A DNA stretch of 64,000 nt, from contig NZ_QPER01000001.1 in the NCBI RefSeq assembly GCF_009455635.1, positions 4,216,001 to 4,280,000 on the forward strand, read 5' to 3'. The position numbers were made by a program, and so were the translations under genes. Shown in pieces: positions 29,411-39,577 of this stretch. The stretch comes from Paraburkholderia agricolaris. GTDB lineage: Bacteria > Pseudomonadota > Gammaproteobacteria > Burkholderiales > Burkholderiaceae. Below the pieces are notes generated by a model. That model was not told the origin of the DNA and did no database searches. It was given only the letters and a program-made list of their open reading frames with translations. The stretch's first letter is position 1; the number at the start of each line of letters is the position of its first letter.

Positions 29411-30801
29411 GACGTGCCTCGTGCGGAAAGTGCGTCGAGCAGCTTCTGATGCACGCCGCCAAAGCCACCGTTGCTCATCACCAGAACCTGGTCGCCGGGG
29501 CGCGCGGCATGCGCCACCGCTTTGACCAGCGCGTCGAGATTGTCGAAAGCCTGGGCCTTGCCGCCGAGCGGCGCGAGCGCTTCGGCGAGATTCCAGCCGA
29601 GCGCGTCACGGCCGGACGGCGCGCCGTAGCCGAACACCAGATCGGCGTCGGCGAGGCTCGCCGGCAGTTGAGCTTTCATCACGCCGAGCTTCATGGTGTT
29701 TGAGCGCGGTTCCAGCACGGCCAGGATTCGCGTGTTTTCGTGGCCGACACGGGCGCGCAAGCCGGCTACCGTGGTCTCGATCGCCGTGGGGTGATGGGCG
29801 AAATCGTCGTAGACGGTCACGCCCTCGACGCTGCCGCGCACTTCCATGCGGCGCTTCACATTGCGGAAGCTCGCGAGCGACTTCGCGGCTTGTGCCGGCG
29901 GCACGCCGACATGGCGCGCGGCGGCGATCGCGGCCAGCGCGTTCATGCGGTTGTGCTCACCCTGAACCTGCCACTCGACGACCCCGACACGCTCACTGTT
30001 GTGATACACGGCAAAGCGCTCGTCGACCGGCTCGCCGTCTTCCGCCGGAAGGGTTTCCCAGCCCCCTTGCACGCCGAAGCGCTCGACTTCGCTCCAGCAA
30101 CCGCGCGTCAGCACACGCTCGAGCGCGTCTTCACGACCATTGGTAACGATACGGCCGATGCCCGGCACGGTGCGGATCAGGTGATGGAATTGCGTTTCGA
30201 TCGCGGCCAGATCCGGGAAAATGTCGGCATGATCGAACTCGAGGTTGTTCAGGATCGCGGTTTTCGGCCGGTAATGAACGAACTTGGAGCGCTTGTCGAA
30301 GAACGCGGTGTCGTATTCGTCGGCTTCGATCACGAAGAAGCTCGAATCGGTCAGCCGCGCCGACACCCCGAAATTCAGCGGCACGCCGCCGATCAGGAAG
30401 CCCGGATTGAGACCTGCGTCTTCAAGCAGCCAAGTCAGCATCGAACTGGTGGTGGTCTTGCCGTGCGTGCCGGCTACCGCCAGCACCCACTTGCCGTTCA
30501 GCACATGTTCGCCGAGCCACTGCGGGCCGGACACGTACGGCAGGCCGCGATCGAGGATCGCTTCCATCAGCGGGTTGCCGCGTGTAACCACGTTGCCGAT
30601 TACGAACAGATCGGCATTGAGGCCGTCCAGCTGCTCAGCGCCATAACCTTCGATCAGACGAATGCCCTGTGCCTCGAGTTGCGTGCTCATTGGCGGGTAG
30701 ACGCCGACGTCGCAGCCCGTCACGGTATGGCCCGCGCCGCGCGCGAGGACCGCGAGTCCGCCCATGAACGTGCCGCAGATGCCGAGGATGTGGATGTGCA
30801 T
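29407..30801 (-). CDS. mpl: UDP-N-acetylmuramate:L-Ala-gamma-D-Glu-meso-DAP ligase
   Basis: Recycles murein tripeptide by joining it to UDP-MurNAc; cytoplasmic. The 464-residue Mur-ligase family protein starts MHIHILGICGTFMGGLAVLA, has the ATP loop AVAGTHGKTTTSSM (109-122), the central motif EADEYDTAFFDKRSKFVHY characteristic of Mpl, and YDDFAHHPTAIETT before the C-terminal domain. Together with ampD (46 kb) and mtgA it supports active peptidoglycan recycling. It is transcribed divergently from the gene at 31016. Confidence 0.96.
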   Translation of the reverse strand: MHIHILGICGTFMGGLAVLARGAGHTVTGCDVGVYPPMSTQLEAQGIRLIEGYGAEQLDGLNADLFVIGNVVTRGNPLMEAILDRGLPYVSGPQWLGEHVLNGKWVLAVAGTHGKTTTSSMLTWLLEDAGLNPGFLIGGVPLNFGVSARLTDSSFFVIEADEYDTAFFDKRSKFVHYRPKTAILNNLEFDHADIFPDLAAIETQFHHLIRTVPGIGRIVTNGREDALERVLTRGCWSEVERFGVQGGWETLPAEDGEPVDERFAVYHNSERVGVVEWQVQGEHNRMNALAAIAAARHVGVPPAQAAKSLASFRNVKRRMEVRGSVEGVTVYDDFAHHPTAIETTVAGLRARVGHENTRILAVLEPRSNTMKLGVMKAQLPASLADADLVFGYGAPSGRDALGWNLAEALAPLGGKAQAFDNLDALVKAVAHAARPGDQVLVMSNGGFGGVHQKLLDALSARGTS

Positions 30802-31015
30802 AAGCCTGTCGTGCCGCGCGGGCGTATTTTTTGCAAGGGATGGGAGTGCAGAGAAGCGGCCGAAACGACCGTCTGCAAAGGACGCTATTGTAACCGACGC
30901 CTCCGAATCGCCCTACGAACGGGACCGTCAGCGCGGCCATCCGCCTGGCCCGTGCCGGGCACCCGGCGCGGCCCGCCCGGAAAGGGCTGTCATCAATCTC
31001 TAGTATGATTGAGAG

Positions 31016-31669
31016 ATGGTTCGCAAATCACATTTCGATCCGCAGCGCGTGCGCGAGGAAATCGCCACTGCGGCTGCCCGGATGATCGCTGAAGACGGTC
31101 TGGACTACGCAACGGCCAAGCGTAAAGCGGCACGGCAGGTAGTCGGCGAGAGCCGTGTTGCCGGCGAATGGCTGCCGGATAACGACCAGATCGAAGAAGA
31201 AATCCGCGAGTACCAGTCGCTCTTCCAGGGTGACAGCCAACCGGCGTTGCTGCGGCGACTGCGTCACATTGCAGTCGACTGGATGGAGCGGCTCGCGCCG
31301 TTCAATCCGTATCTGACCGGCGCGGTGCTGGGCGGCACCGCTGGCGAGCACTCGGATATTCACCTTCAGGTGTTTTGCGACAACCCGAAAGAAGTCGCGA
31401 TCTACTTTCTGAATGCCAACATTCAGTACGACGTTTCGGAGACACGGCATTTTGGCGGCCGCGGCTATGTCGAGACGCTGAGCTTCCTCTGGCGCCCCAC
31501 GAACGAAGGGCGCGACGCGGAGCCGGCCGGCATCCACGTCGCCCTGTACGAAACAGACGACTTGCGCGGCGCGGTCCGCGCCGACGCGCGCGGCCGCACG
31601 GCCCGGGCGAATCAGCAGGCGGTTCAGGCGCTGCTCGACAGCAGCAACGTCACCTCTTCAACTAATTAG
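31016..31669 (+). CDS. Conserved protein with degenerate nucleotidyltransferase-like motif
   Basis: A 217-residue protein I do not recognise by name. The N-terminal half (1-80) is helical and charged (REEIATAAARMIAEDGLDYA). At about 101-120, YLTGAVLGGTAGEHSDIHLQVF resembles the nucleotidyltransferase pattern G-[GS]-x(n)-D-h-[DE], with G106-G107 and D114, but the second acid is H116, so catalysis is doubtful. The ATG at 31016 is 214 bp from divergent mpl. It is followed 11 bp later by the TlpA-like gene, so the two may be co-transcribed. Function unknown. Confidence 0.75.
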   Translation: MVRKSHFDPQRVREEIATAAARMIAEDGLDYATAKRKAARQVVGESRVAGEWLPDNDQIEEEIREYQSLFQGDSQPALLRRLRHIAVDWMERLAPFNPYLTGAVLGGTAGEHSDIHLQVFCDNPKEVAIYFLNANIQYDVSETRHFGGRGYVETLSFLWRPTNEGRDAEPAGIHVALYETDDLRGAVRADARGRTARANQQAVQALLDSSNVTSSTN

Positions 31670-31680
31670 ACAGACCTGGA

Positions 31681-32229
31681 ATGAATACGAGACGGATTCT
31701 GGCAGGCGCGCTGGTCGCGATCGCCGCGGCGGGCGGCGGGGTGCTGGCCAATCATTGGCTGAACGGCGCCCCGGAAGTCGCCCACGCGGCGCAACCCGGT
31801 TCCACGCAAAGCGCGGTCGAGCAACTCTGGAGCGCGCCCGTCACGAATGTCGACGGCAAGCCGCAATCGCTAAGTTTGCTTAAAGGCCACCCTATCGTCG
31901 TCAATTTCTGGGCGTCGTGGTGCGGACCGTGCGTTGAAGAGATGCCCGCCCTGTCGCAACTTCAGCGTGAATATGCAAAGAAAGGTATCCAGTTCGTCGG
32001 ACTTGGCGTCGATTCGGATAAAAATGTCCAGGCGTTCCTGCAGAAAGTCAAAGTAGCCTACCCGGTCTATGTGATCGGCTTCGGCGGCGCCGATCTCGCC
32101 CGCGCGTTCGGCAATAACGCCGGCGGCCTGCCCTTTACCGTCGTTATCGACGCCAAGGGCAATATCCGCTCGACAAAATTAGGGCAAATCGACCCGCGAG
32201 CGTTGAAAGAGACCCTCGACGCACTCTAA
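31681..32229 (+). CDS. TlpA-family thiol:disulfide oxidoreductase
   Basis: A 182-residue periplasmic thioredoxin-like protein. A signal-anchor lies at about 5-24 (RILAGALVAIAAAGGGVLA); the active site is WASWCGPC with C81 and C84; the downstream cis-Pro loop is GGLPFTVVID (about 149-158). Reductive TlpA/ResA proteins maintain thiols in cytochrome c or other exported proteins; the partner is unknown. It is 11 bp downstream of the unknown nucleotidyltransferase-like gene. Confidence 0.9.
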   Translation: MNTRRILAGALVAIAAAGGGVLANHWLNGAPEVAHAAQPGSTQSAVEQLWSAPVTNVDGKPQSLSLLKGHPIVVNFWASWCGPCVEEMPALSQLQREYAKKGIQFVGLGVDSDKNVQAFLQKVKVAYPVYVIGFGGADLARAFGNNAGGLPFTVVIDAKGNIRSTKLGQIDPRALKETLDAL

Positions 32230-32423
32230 ATTTCACATTCTTTTGACGATCAGATCGGGGTAAAAGGCGCGAAATTACGCGCAAATCGCCCGAATTTGAG
32301 AGAAGATGGGCGTCCGGAGAAGCGGCGAAAGGTCGCCGGCGGCGTTTCGAACGCGCGGGAAACTAGACAAGTTTCTCTAATCAGCGCTAAAGTGCGCCCA
32401 ATTCCACGGAAAAAGAAGCGACC

Positions 32424-32879
32424 ATGACGCGACTGCTGGTACTGCACGGCCCCAACCTCAACCTTCTCGGCACCCGGGAACCCGAGGTCTACGGCCGCGT
32501 GACGTTGCCGCAGATCGATCAGGCGCTGGCGGACCGCGCAGCGGACGCCGGTGTCGAACTCGCGTCGTTCCAGAGCAATCATGAAGGCGCGCTGGTCGAT
32601 CGCATCCAATCCGCACGGACTGAAACAACCGATTTCATACTGATCAATCCCGCCGCGTACACGCACACCAGCGTGGCCATTCGGGACGCACTGGCGGGGG
32701 TCGGCATCCCGTTCGTCGAGATTCATCTGTCGAACGTACATCGCCGCGAACCGTTCCGGCATCACTCGTATTTCTCCGACCAGGCAGAGGGCGTGATTTG
32801 CGGCCTCGGCTGGAAGGGGTATCTGTACGCGCTCGAATTCGCGCTCGACCGGCTGTCCGCCGGTTCGTCGCGCGGCTGA
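32424..32879 (+). CDS. aroQ: Type II 3-dehydroquinate dehydratase
   Basis: Dodecameric type II dehydroquinase of the shikimate pathway. The 151-residue protein begins [20 protein letters not shown], with catalytic Y23 in EVYG, and has [27 protein letters not shown] and [17 protein letters not shown] with the conserved histidine near 101. Lengths of the family are 140-155 aa. The 194-bp gap upstream has no gene. accB follows 69 bp later, an order seen in many beta-proteobacteria. Confidence 0.97.
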   Translation: MTRLLVLHGPNLNLLGTREPEVYGRVTLPQIDQALADRAADAGVELASFQSNHEGALVDRIQSARTETTDFILINPAAYTHTSVAIRDALAGVGIPFVEIHLSNVHRREPFRHHSYFSDQAEGVICGLGWKGYLYALEFALDRLSAGSSRG

Positions 32880-32948
32880 TTCCAAACACGTCTAATTTGC
32901 GCCGGCTGCGTACGCGCCGGCACTTTACGCATTGAAAGGGGCTTCCTG

Positions 32949-33419
32949 ATGGATCTACGTAAACTGAAAACTCTGATCGACCTCGTCTCGGAGTCCGGTA
33001 TTTCCGAACTCGAAGTGACCGAAGGCGAAGGCAAGGTCCGCATCGTCAAGAATGCGCCGCCGGTTTACGTGCAACCGTCCGCTTCGTATGCCCCGCAATA
33101 TGCGCAACCGGCGCCGATGCCGGCTGGCGAAGCGCCGGCTGCAGCAGCCGGCGCCCCGGCTACGCCGGCCGCCGCCGCGCCGCAAGGCCACGTGGTGACC
33201 TCGCCGATGGTCGGCACCTTCTACCGTGCGCCATCGCCGGGCGCCGAGCCGTTCGTCCAGGTGGGCGATACGGTCAAGGAAGGCCAGACGATCTGCATCA
33301 TCGAAGCGATGAAGCTGCTCAACGAAATCGAGTCGGACAAGTCCGGTGTGGTCAAGGAAATCCTCGTCGACAACGGCCAGGCGGTCGAGTACGGCCAACC
33401 GCTGTTCGTGGTCGGCTAA
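32949..33419 (+). CDS. accB: Biotin carboxyl carrier protein of acetyl-CoA carboxylase
   Basis: Carries biotin between AccC and the carboxyltransferase in malonyl-CoA synthesis. The 156-residue protein has an N-terminal helical region, a Pro/Ala-rich flexible linker (about 42-80) and the biotinyl domain with K122 in [10 protein letters not shown]. The thumb region is [21 protein letters not shown] 32949 is preceded by AAAGGGG. accC follows after 129 bp. Confidence 0.97.
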   Translation: MDLRKLKTLIDLVSESGISELEVTEGEGKVRIVKNAPPVYVQPSASYAPQYAQPAPMPAGEAPAAAAGAPATPAAAAPQGHVVTSPMVGTFYRAPSPGAEPFVQVGDTVKEGQTICIIEAMKLLNEIESDKSGVVKEILVDNGQAVEYGQPLFVVG

Positions 33420-33548
33420 CGCGGCACGCGTTGCGCTTTTTTTGCGCCTGCCGCCCGCGCGCCTGCCCTCCCGGGGCGCGCGGCCGATCCTCTGAGGCGG
33501 CCTGTGTTGTGATCAACCGGGCGCCTATTGATGAGTCGAAAACCCGCT

Positions 33549-34916
33549 ATGTTTGAAAAAATCCTCATTGCCAATCGTGGCGAGATCGCGCTCCGTATTC
33601 AGCGCGCGTGCCGCGAACTTGGCGTCAAGACCGTCGTCGTCTATTCGGAAGCCGACAAGGAAGCCAAGTACGTGAAGCTCGCCGACGAGGCGGTCTGTAT
33701 CGGCCCGGCACCTTCGAATCTGAGCTACCTGAACATGCCGGCGCTGATCAGCGCGGCAGAAGTGACGGACGCCGAAGCGATCCACCCGGGCTATGGCTTC
33801 CTGTCGGAAAACGCCGACTTCGCCGAGCGCGTCGAGCAGTCCGGCTTCACCTTCATCGGCCCGCGCCCGGAAACCATCCGGATGATGGGCGACAAGGTCA
33901 CGGCCAAGCAGACCATGATCAAAACCGGCGTGCCCTGCGTGCCGGGTTCTGAAGGCGCGTTGCCGGAAGATCCGAAAGAGATCGTGAAAATTGCCCGCCA
34001 GGTCGGCTACCCGGTCATCATCAAGGCCGCCGGCGGCGGCGGTGGCCGCGGCATGCGCGTGGTGCATACGGAAGCGGCGCTGGTCAACGCGGTCAACATG
34101 ACCCGCGAAGAAGCCGGCCGTGCCTTCGGCAACCCGCAGGTCTACATGGAGAAATTCCTGGAGAACCCGCGGCACATCGAAATTCAGGTGCTGGCCGATT
34201 CGTTCAAGAACGCGGTCTGGCTGGGCGAGCGCGATTGTTCGATGCAGCGCCGCCACCAGAAAGTGATCGAAGAAGCGCCGGCGCCGGGCATTGCGCGCCG
34301 CCTGATCGACCGTATCGGCGATCGCTGCGCGGACGCCTGCAAGAAGATGGGCTACCTCGGCGCGGGCACGTTCGAATTCCTGTACGAAAACGGCGAGTTC
34401 TATTTCATCGAAATGAACACTCGCGTGCAGGTCGAGCATCCGGTGACCGAGCTGATCACCGGCGTCGACATCGTGCAGGAACAGATCCGCATCGCGGCGG
34501 GCGAGAAGCTCGCCTTCCGTCAGCGCGACATCGTGTTCAAGGGTCATGCGATCGAATGCCGGATCAACGCAGAAGATCCGTTCAAGTTCATTCCGTCGCC
34601 GGGCCGGTTGACGTCGTGGCATATGCCGGGCGGTCCCGGCATCCGCGTCGATTCGCACGCCTACAATGGCTATTTTGTGCCGCCGAACTATGATTCCATG
34701 ATCGGCAAGCTGATCGCATACGGCGCGACGCGCGAGCAGGCGATCAAGCGGATGCGCATCGCGCTGTCGGAAATGGTGGTGGAAGGCATTCAGACCAACA
34801 TCCCGCTGCACCGCGAGTTGATGCTGGACGCGAAGTTCGTCGAAGGCGGCACCAGCATTCATTACCTCGAAAACCGGTTGGCCGCGAAGCAGCAGGCCGC
34901 GCCGGAAGAAGCGTAA
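33549..34916 (+). CDS. accC: Biotin carboxylase subunit of acetyl-CoA carboxylase
   Basis: ATP-dependent carboxylation of AccB biotin. The 455-residue protein starts [20 protein letters not shown], with the glycine-rich ATP loop [15 protein letters not shown] (about 159-173), the substrate motif [19 protein letters not shown] and [14 protein letters not shown]. The frame is open to 33528, but M at 33549 gives the family N-terminus. prmA follows 3 bp after the stop. Confidence 0.97.
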   Translation: MFEKILIANRGEIALRIQRACRELGVKTVVVYSEADKEAKYVKLADEAVCIGPAPSNLSYLNMPALISAAEVTDAEAIHPGYGFLSENADFAERVEQSGFTFIGPRPETIRMMGDKVTAKQTMIKTGVPCVPGSEGALPEDPKEIVKIARQVGYPVIIKAAGGGGGRGMRVVHTEAALVNAVNMTREEAGRAFGNPQVYMEKFLENPRHIEIQVLADSFKNAVWLGERDCSMQRRHQKVIEEAPAPGIARRLIDRIGDRCADACKKMGYLGAGTFEFLYENGEFYFIEMNTRVQVEHPVTELITGVDIVQEQIRIAAGEKLAFRQRDIVFKGHAIECRINAEDPFKFIPSPGRLTSWHMPGGPGIRVDSHAYNGYFVPPNYDSMIGKLIAYGATREQAIKRMRIALSEMVVEGIQTNIPLHRELMLDAKFVEGGTSIHYLENRLAAKQQAAPEEA

Positions 34917-34919
34917 GTC

Positions 34920-35822
34920 ATGAGCTACCGGGAACTGATCGCCGAGCTGGCACGCGAGCACGCGGAGGAGTTCTCCGACGCGCTGCTCGAGTTGGGCGCG
35001 TTGTCCGTATCGGTTGAAGATGCGGACGCCGACACGCCCGACGAGCAGCCGCTGTTCGGCGAGCCCGGTCTCACGCCGGATCGCAAGGCGTGGCAGCGTT
35101 CGCGGGTGATCGCCCTGCTTGCGCCGGAACATGAGCCGGCCGTGCTGCTCACGGCCGCGGCCAATGAGGTGGGGCTGGAAACCGCTCCCTCGTTTACCGT
35201 GCGTGAGGTCGAGGACCAGGATTGGGTGCGGCTCACGCAATCGCAATTCGACCCGATTCCAATCGGCGAGCGCATCTGGGTCGTGCCCTCATGGCACGAT
35301 GCACCGGACCCCGACGCCCTCGTGCTGGAACTCGATCCTGGCCTTGCGTTCGGAACCGGCAGCCATCCCACCACGCGTCTGTGCATGGAATGGCTGGAGC
35401 AATCGGTCAAAGCGGAGCAATCCGTGCTCGACTACGGTTGCGGCTCCGGCATCCTCGCGATCCTCGCCAAAAAGTGCGGCGCCAACCCGGTGTACGGCAT
35501 CGATATCGACCCGCAGGCGGTCGAATCGGCGCGCCACAACAGCGAGCGCAACCGGGCGGAAGTCACCTACGGTTTGCCCGACGCCTGCCCCACCGGCGAA
35601 TTCGATATCGTGGTCGCCAATATTCTGTCCAATCCGCTCAAGCTGATGGCCTCGATGCTGTCGTCGAAGGTCAAGCCGGGCGGCCGGATCGCGCTGTCAG
35701 GCATCCTGGCGCGCCAGGCGGACGAAGTGGCGCAGGTCTACGCACGATGGATCGACATCGGCATATGGCGCGAACACGAAGGTTGGGTATGTCTAACGGG
35801 AACCCGCCGCGAAAGCCATTAG
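34920..35822 (+). CDS. prmA: Ribosomal protein L11 methyltransferase
   Basis: SAM-dependent trimethylation of ribosomal protein L11. The 300-residue protein has the PrmA N-terminal domain (about 1-100), [19 protein letters not shown] (about 141-159), SAM motif [16 protein letters not shown] (about 170-185) and [13 protein letters not shown] with the NxL(S/A)-type methyltransferase motif. It is 3 bp after accC and may be translationally coupled. Confidence 0.97.
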   Translation: MSYRELIAELAREHAEEFSDALLELGALSVSVEDADADTPDEQPLFGEPGLTPDRKAWQRSRVIALLAPEHEPAVLLTAAANEVGLETAPSFTVREVEDQDWVRLTQSQFDPIPIGERIWVVPSWHDAPDPDALVLELDPGLAFGTGSHPTTRLCMEWLEQSVKAEQSVLDYGCGSGILAILAKKCGANPVYGIDIDPQAVESARHNSERNRAEVTYGLPDACPTGEFDIVVANILSNPLKLMASMLSSKVKPGGRIALSGILARQADEVAQVYARWIDIGIWREHEGWVCLTGTRRESH

Positions 35823-35870
35823 AATAAGGCGTATTGCCCAACCAACGGCCTTTCGGCTTACCGGCTCAAT

Positions 35871-37202
35871 ATGCTCCTGGCAACGCGTTGCCCCTTCTGC
35901 GAAACCGTCTTCCGCCTGCAACCGGCGCAGCTCGCGCTGCGCCGCGGTCTTGTGCGCTGCGGGCATTGCAATGAAGCGTTCGACGCCTCGAGCAGCCTGT
36001 TCGAACTGAACGAGGACGGCGACTTCTCCACCGCCAAGCCGGTTGCCGCCGCAGCGGCGATCGAGGCTTTGTCCGGTGTGCGCCCGAAGGACCCCGATTT
36101 CAGCGCCGAAGCATGGGATCCGTGGGCGCCGGTCGCCGACGCCACGATCGACAATCGCCTGCTTCACAACGCCCGCAATCTGCCTCTTTCGCCGGTCTCC
36201 ACCGGTGCAGGCGTCGCGGTCACGCCGCGTCATGCTACCGAGCCGGAACTGCCGGCGAGCGCCTTCACCGCGCCGATTCCCGCCGACAACGAACCCACGC
36301 TCGCGCATACGCCCGGCGAAACCTCCGCTTACACGGATGAGGTGCCCGCTGATGTCCCGCCCGAGCCGTTCGCTCACGCGGCCAACCCGCCTGTTGAGGC
36401 GGCGCCGCGGGTTTGGCACAAGACCGAACGCCCTTCCGAATATCCTGGGGATGCTGACGAACCGGTTCTGAACGAGCCGGCTGGCTTGCATGGCATTCCC
36501 GACAACGAGCCGCATTTCGGTGGGGCCGGCTTAGGTGCGGCCGCAGGCTCAGGTGCTCCCGCTGGTCCAGCCGCGGCAGCCGGCTTGGGTACTGCCGGCG
36601 CCGGTGGTCCCGGCACAGCCACATTCGGATCGAGCGGCGAGCCCTTCTCGGTCCAGCCGGTAAATGACGACGGCGTCGATCCCTTCCCGGTGGTACGTGA
36701 AACGCGCCCGCCCGAACCGCGCCGCCTCGGCTGGATCGTCTTCGGCTCGGTGGTCGCAGCGCTGCTGGCGATCGCGCTGCTCGCGCAACTCGCCTGGTGG
36801 CAGCGTGAAGCCGTTCAGGTCTTCTTGCCACGCTCGCAGGTACTCTATGCAAAGGCCTGCGCGCAACTCGGCTGCCAGCTCACGCCGCCGCACGACATCG
36901 ACGGTTTGCTGGTCGAGCCGTCCGATCTGCGTCAGGTCGACGGCCCGCACAAGCTCGAACTGAAGATGCCGTTGCGTAACCGCTTCAGTATTGCGCTGGC
37001 CTACCCGGCCATCGAACTCACGCTGCTCGACGACCAGAACAATGTCGCCGTGCGCCGCGTGCTGTGGCCGCAAGACTACGTCCCTCCCGGCACGCCGATT
37101 GCGGCAGGTCTGGCGGCGCACACGACCCAGACCATGATCGTGCACCTCGACACGGGCAGTGCGGTCGCATCCAATTTCCGCGTGCAGATTTTTTATCCGT
37201 AA
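35871..37202 (+). CDS. Zinc-ribbon DUF3426 membrane protein
   Basis: The 443-residue protein begins with an MJ0042-type zinc ribbon, C7-x2-C10 and C30-x2-C33 (CPFC, CGHC), then a long Pro/Ala/Gly/Asp-rich linker (about 60-280), one transmembrane helix (about 283-308, LGWIVFGSVVAALLAIALL) and a periplasmic DUF3426 domain (KACAQLGCQLTPPHDIDGL, then IELTLLDDQN). The pairing is common in beta-proteobacteria downstream of prmA; its function is unknown. The linker length is variable and largely disordered by composition. Confidence 0.88.
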   Translation: MLLATRCPFCETVFRLQPAQLALRRGLVRCGHCNEAFDASSSLFELNEDGDFSTAKPVAAAAAIEALSGVRPKDPDFSAEAWDPWAPVADATIDNRLLHNARNLPLSPVSTGAGVAVTPRHATEPELPASAFTAPIPADNEPTLAHTPGETSAYTDEVPADVPPEPFAHAANPPVEAAPRVWHKTERPSEYPGDADEPVLNEPAGLHGIPDNEPHFGGAGLGAAAGSGAPAGPAAAAGLGTAGAGGPGTATFGSSGEPFSVQPVNDDGVDPFPVVRETRPPEPRRLGWIVFGSVVAALLAIALLAQLAWWQREAVQVFLPRSQVLYAKACAQLGCQLTPPHDIDGLLVEPSDLRQVDGPHKLELKMPLRNRFSIALAYPAIELTLLDDQNNVAVRRVLWPQDYVPPGTPIAAGLAAHTTQTMIVHLDTGSAVASNFRVQIFYP

Positions 37203-37275
37203 CGCAACCTCGCGCGCCCGGCACTGACCGGGCGTATTCACCGTCATCACTGACGAATTTTCGGAGCACAACAAC

Positions 37276-37776
37276 ATGAGTCAAGTAACGCTGGGTGGCA
37301 ACCCGATCGAAGTAGCCGGCACGTTCCCGACCGTGGGCCAGAATGCCCCCGCCTTCTCGCTCGTGGGCAAAGATCTGAAGCCGCTGTCGCTGGCCGACTT
37401 CGCCGGCAAGCGCAAGGTGCTGAACATCGTCCCGAGCCTCGATACACCGACTTGCGCCACGTCGACCCGCAAGTTCAACGAAGCCGCGGCCAAGCTGAGC
37501 AACACGGCCGTGATCGTCGTGTCGGGCGACCTGCCGTTCGCCGCATCGCGCTTCTGCACGACTGAAGGCATCGAGAACGTCGTGACGGCTTCAACGTTCC
37601 GCGGCCATGAGTTCGCGCAAGCCTATGGCGTCGACGTGACGAGCGGCCCGCTGACGGGTCTGACGGCACGCGCCGTGGTGGTCCTCGACGAGAACGACAA
37701 GGTCGTGCACGCTGAACTGGTCGGCGAAATCAAGAACGAACCGAACTACGACGCAGCACTCGCCGCGCTGAAGTAA
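37276..37776 (+). CDS. tpx: Thiol peroxidase
   Basis: Thioredoxin-dependent atypical 2-Cys peroxiredoxin removing hydroperoxides. The 166-residue protein has peroxidatic C60 in [15 protein letters not shown] and resolving C94 in SRFCTTEG, with the family start [19 protein letters not shown] 9-bp GC hairpin (37798-37820) after the stop has no T-run and is only a weak terminator. It is flanked by DUF3426 and PfkB genes on the same strand with 73-95 bp gaps. Confidence 0.96.
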   Translation: MSQVTLGGNPIEVAGTFPTVGQNAPAFSLVGKDLKPLSLADFAGKRKVLNIVPSLDTPTCATSTRKFNEAAAKLSNTAVIVVSGDLPFAASRFCTTEGIENVVTASTFRGHEFAQAYGVDVTSGPLTGLTARAVVVLDENDKVVHAELVGEIKNEPNYDAALAALK

Positions 37777-37871
37777 AACCTTCGCGCACGAACCCCGGCG
37801 CCGCGCTTCATGCGCGGCGCTGTCACGTCGTCGCGCCCATTTTCTTTATCGATTTTTACAGGACGCTCACC

Positions 37872-38810
37872 TTGGCTACGCTGATTTGCGGTTCGCTCGC
37901 CTACGACAACATCATGACCTTCGAAGGCCGCTTTCGGGAGCACATCCTGCCGGAGCAGGTTCACATCCTGAATGTGAGCTTCCTTGTGCCGACGATGCGT
38001 CGTGAATTCGGCGGCTGCGCGGGCAACATTGCCTACTCGCTGCATCTGCTGGGCGGCAATGCGCGCATCATGGGCGCGCTCGGCGCGATTGACGCGCAGC
38101 GCTACATGGACCGTTTCGCGCAACTCGGCCTGTCGACGGAGAACGTGCTGGTGGTGCCGGATACCTATTCGGCCCAGGCGATGATCACCACCGATCTGGA
38201 AAACAATCAGATTGCCGCGTTCCATCCGGGCGCAATGATGCAGGCGCATCTGAACCGCGCCGACGAAGCGAAAGGCATCACGCTAGGTATCGTCGGGCCG
38301 GACGGTTACGACGCCATGATCCAGCATTCCGAGCATCTGGCAGCGGCCGGCGTGCCGTTTATCTTCGATCCGGGCCAAGGTTTGCCGCTGTTCAACGGCG
38401 AGTCGCTGCGACGCATGATTGAACTTGCTACTTACGTAGCTGTCAACGATTACGAAGCCAAACTGGTGAGCAACAAAACGGGTTGGTCGATCGAAGAAAT
38501 CGCCGGCAAGGTCGAGGCGCTGATTGTCACGCTCGGCGAGCAAGGCGCGCAAATTCATCACGCTGGCGGGATCGAAGAGATTCCGGCGGTCAAGGCACAG
38601 CAGGTGCTCGATCCTACGGGCTGCGGCGACGCGTTCCGCGGCGGCTTGTTGTACGGCATCGAGAACAAGCTTGGCTGGGCGACCACGGGGCGTCTGGCGA
38701 GCCTGATGGGCGCGCTGAAGATCGAACACCAGGGCCCGCAAAACTACGCGCCCAGCCGGGCGGAGATCAACGAACGGTTCAAGCAGGCGTTCGAATACGA
38801 CCTGCCGTAA
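37872..38810 (+). CDS. PfkB-family carbohydrate/nucleoside kinase
   Basis: A 312-residue ribokinase-fold kinase resembling adenosine kinase-like proteins. It has the FGGCAGNIAYSLHLLGG motif (about 45-61), NDYEAKLVS and the catalytic anion hole DPTGCGDAFRGG with the active aspartate (about 247-258). The substrate is unresolved (sugar or nucleoside). Start is TTG at 37872, with an AGGA about 10 nt upstream and no upstream ATG in frame that gives the family N-terminus. A glycine-zipper lipoprotein gene follows 25 bp later. Confidence 0.85.
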   Translation: MATLICGSLAYDNIMTFEGRFREHILPEQVHILNVSFLVPTMRREFGGCAGNIAYSLHLLGGNARIMGALGAIDAQRYMDRFAQLGLSTENVLVVPDTYSAQAMITTDLENNQIAAFHPGAMMQAHLNRADEAKGITLGIVGPDGYDAMIQHSEHLAAAGVPFIFDPGQGLPLFNGESLRRMIELATYVAVNDYEAKLVSNKTGWSIEEIAGKVEALIVTLGEQGAQIHHAGGIEEIPAVKAQQVLDPTGCGDAFRGGLLYGIENKLGWATTGRLASLMGALKIEHQGPQNYAPSRAEINERFKQAFEYDLP

Positions 38811-38835
38811 TACCGCAAGCTATTGGAGTTAGGGA

Positions 38836-39312
38836 ATGAGAACAACGAGTCGCCTGGTCGTGGCCGCCTTGATCGCCGGTTCGCTGGCCATGTCGGGGTG
38901 TGCATACAACAGCAGTTCCGCCGACGTCTACACGGCATCGCAGGCACAGCGGGAAGAAACGGTTCGCATGGGCACGGTCGACAGCGTGCGCGCGGTGAAG
39001 ATCAGTTCGAACAACGGCCAGCCGAGCGGCTTGGGCGCGATCGGCGGCGGCGCACTGGGCGCGGTAGCCGGCAGCGCGATCGGCGGCGGCCGCGGCTCGA
39101 TCGTGACCGGCATCATCGGCGGCCTGGCCGGTGCGGTGGCAGGCAATGCGGTCGAGAACGGCGTCGCGGTGCACGACGGCCTCGAGATCACCGTGCGACT
39201 CGATAACGGCGATATGCGCGCAATCACGCAAAGCGCCACCGGCGAGATCTTCCGCGCCGGCGACCGCGTCCGGCTGCTCTCCAGCGGCGGCGTCACGCGC
39301 GTCACACACTAG
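38836..39312 (+). CDS. Glycine-zipper outer-membrane lipoprotein (SlyB/Pcp-like)
   Basis: A 158-residue lipoprotein with a signal peptide and lipobox LAMSGC (lipidated C22), then a glycine-zipper 2TM domain (about 58-103, e.g. GALGAVAGSAIGGG and GGLAGAVAGNAVENG) and a C-terminal beta-like region (LEITVRLDNGDMRAITQ). Related SlyB/Pcp proteins stabilise the outer membrane. ATG 38836 has GGAGTTAGGG upstream. It ends at a good intrinsic terminator. Confidence 0.88.
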   Translation: MRTTSRLVVAALIAGSLAMSGCAYNSSSADVYTASQAQREETVRMGTVDSVRAVKISSNNGQPSGLGAIGGGALGAVAGSAIGGGRGSIVTGIIGGLAGAVAGNAVENGVAVHDGLEITVRLDNGDMRAITQSATGEIFRAGDRVRLLSSGGVTRVTH

Positions 39313-39360
39313 GTTTCCCCTCTCGTGCGGTCGCGCTTCACGCGCTTCCGCGACGACCTC

Positions 39361-39395
39361 AAACGCATGCCCTCCCCTGTGCATGCGTTTTTTTT
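39361..39395 (+). terminator. Intrinsic terminator after the glycine-zipper lipoprotein gene
   Basis: A 10-bp perfect stem AAACGCATGC/GCATGCGTTT (39361-39370 with 39381-39390, 10-nt loop) runs directly into eight T. Closes the plus-strand group tpx-kinase-lipoprotein. Confidence 0.88.
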
Positions 39396-39444
39396 CGCCT
39401 GCCGGTTTTGAAGCGTTTCTCTTAGCGGGCGCGTTCGCCAGGGC

Positions 39445-39480
39445 AAAAAAAATCCCGTCGCCAGAAACCCGGCAACGGGA
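39445..39480 (-). terminator. Intrinsic terminator after the histone H1-like gene
   Basis: Minus-strand hairpin TCCCGTTGCCGG...CGACGGGA (39453-39480) followed by eight T (39452-39445). It lies downstream of the H1-like gene and back to back with the plus-strand terminator. Confidence 0.85.
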
Positions 39481-39577
39481 CCCTGACCGAGTAGCGCTCG
39501 GTCATGCTACTTAAGCGCTACTCGATCATCGACACAGGTACGACGTGTCGAAGTACTTCTACCGCTTGTCGTCCAGA

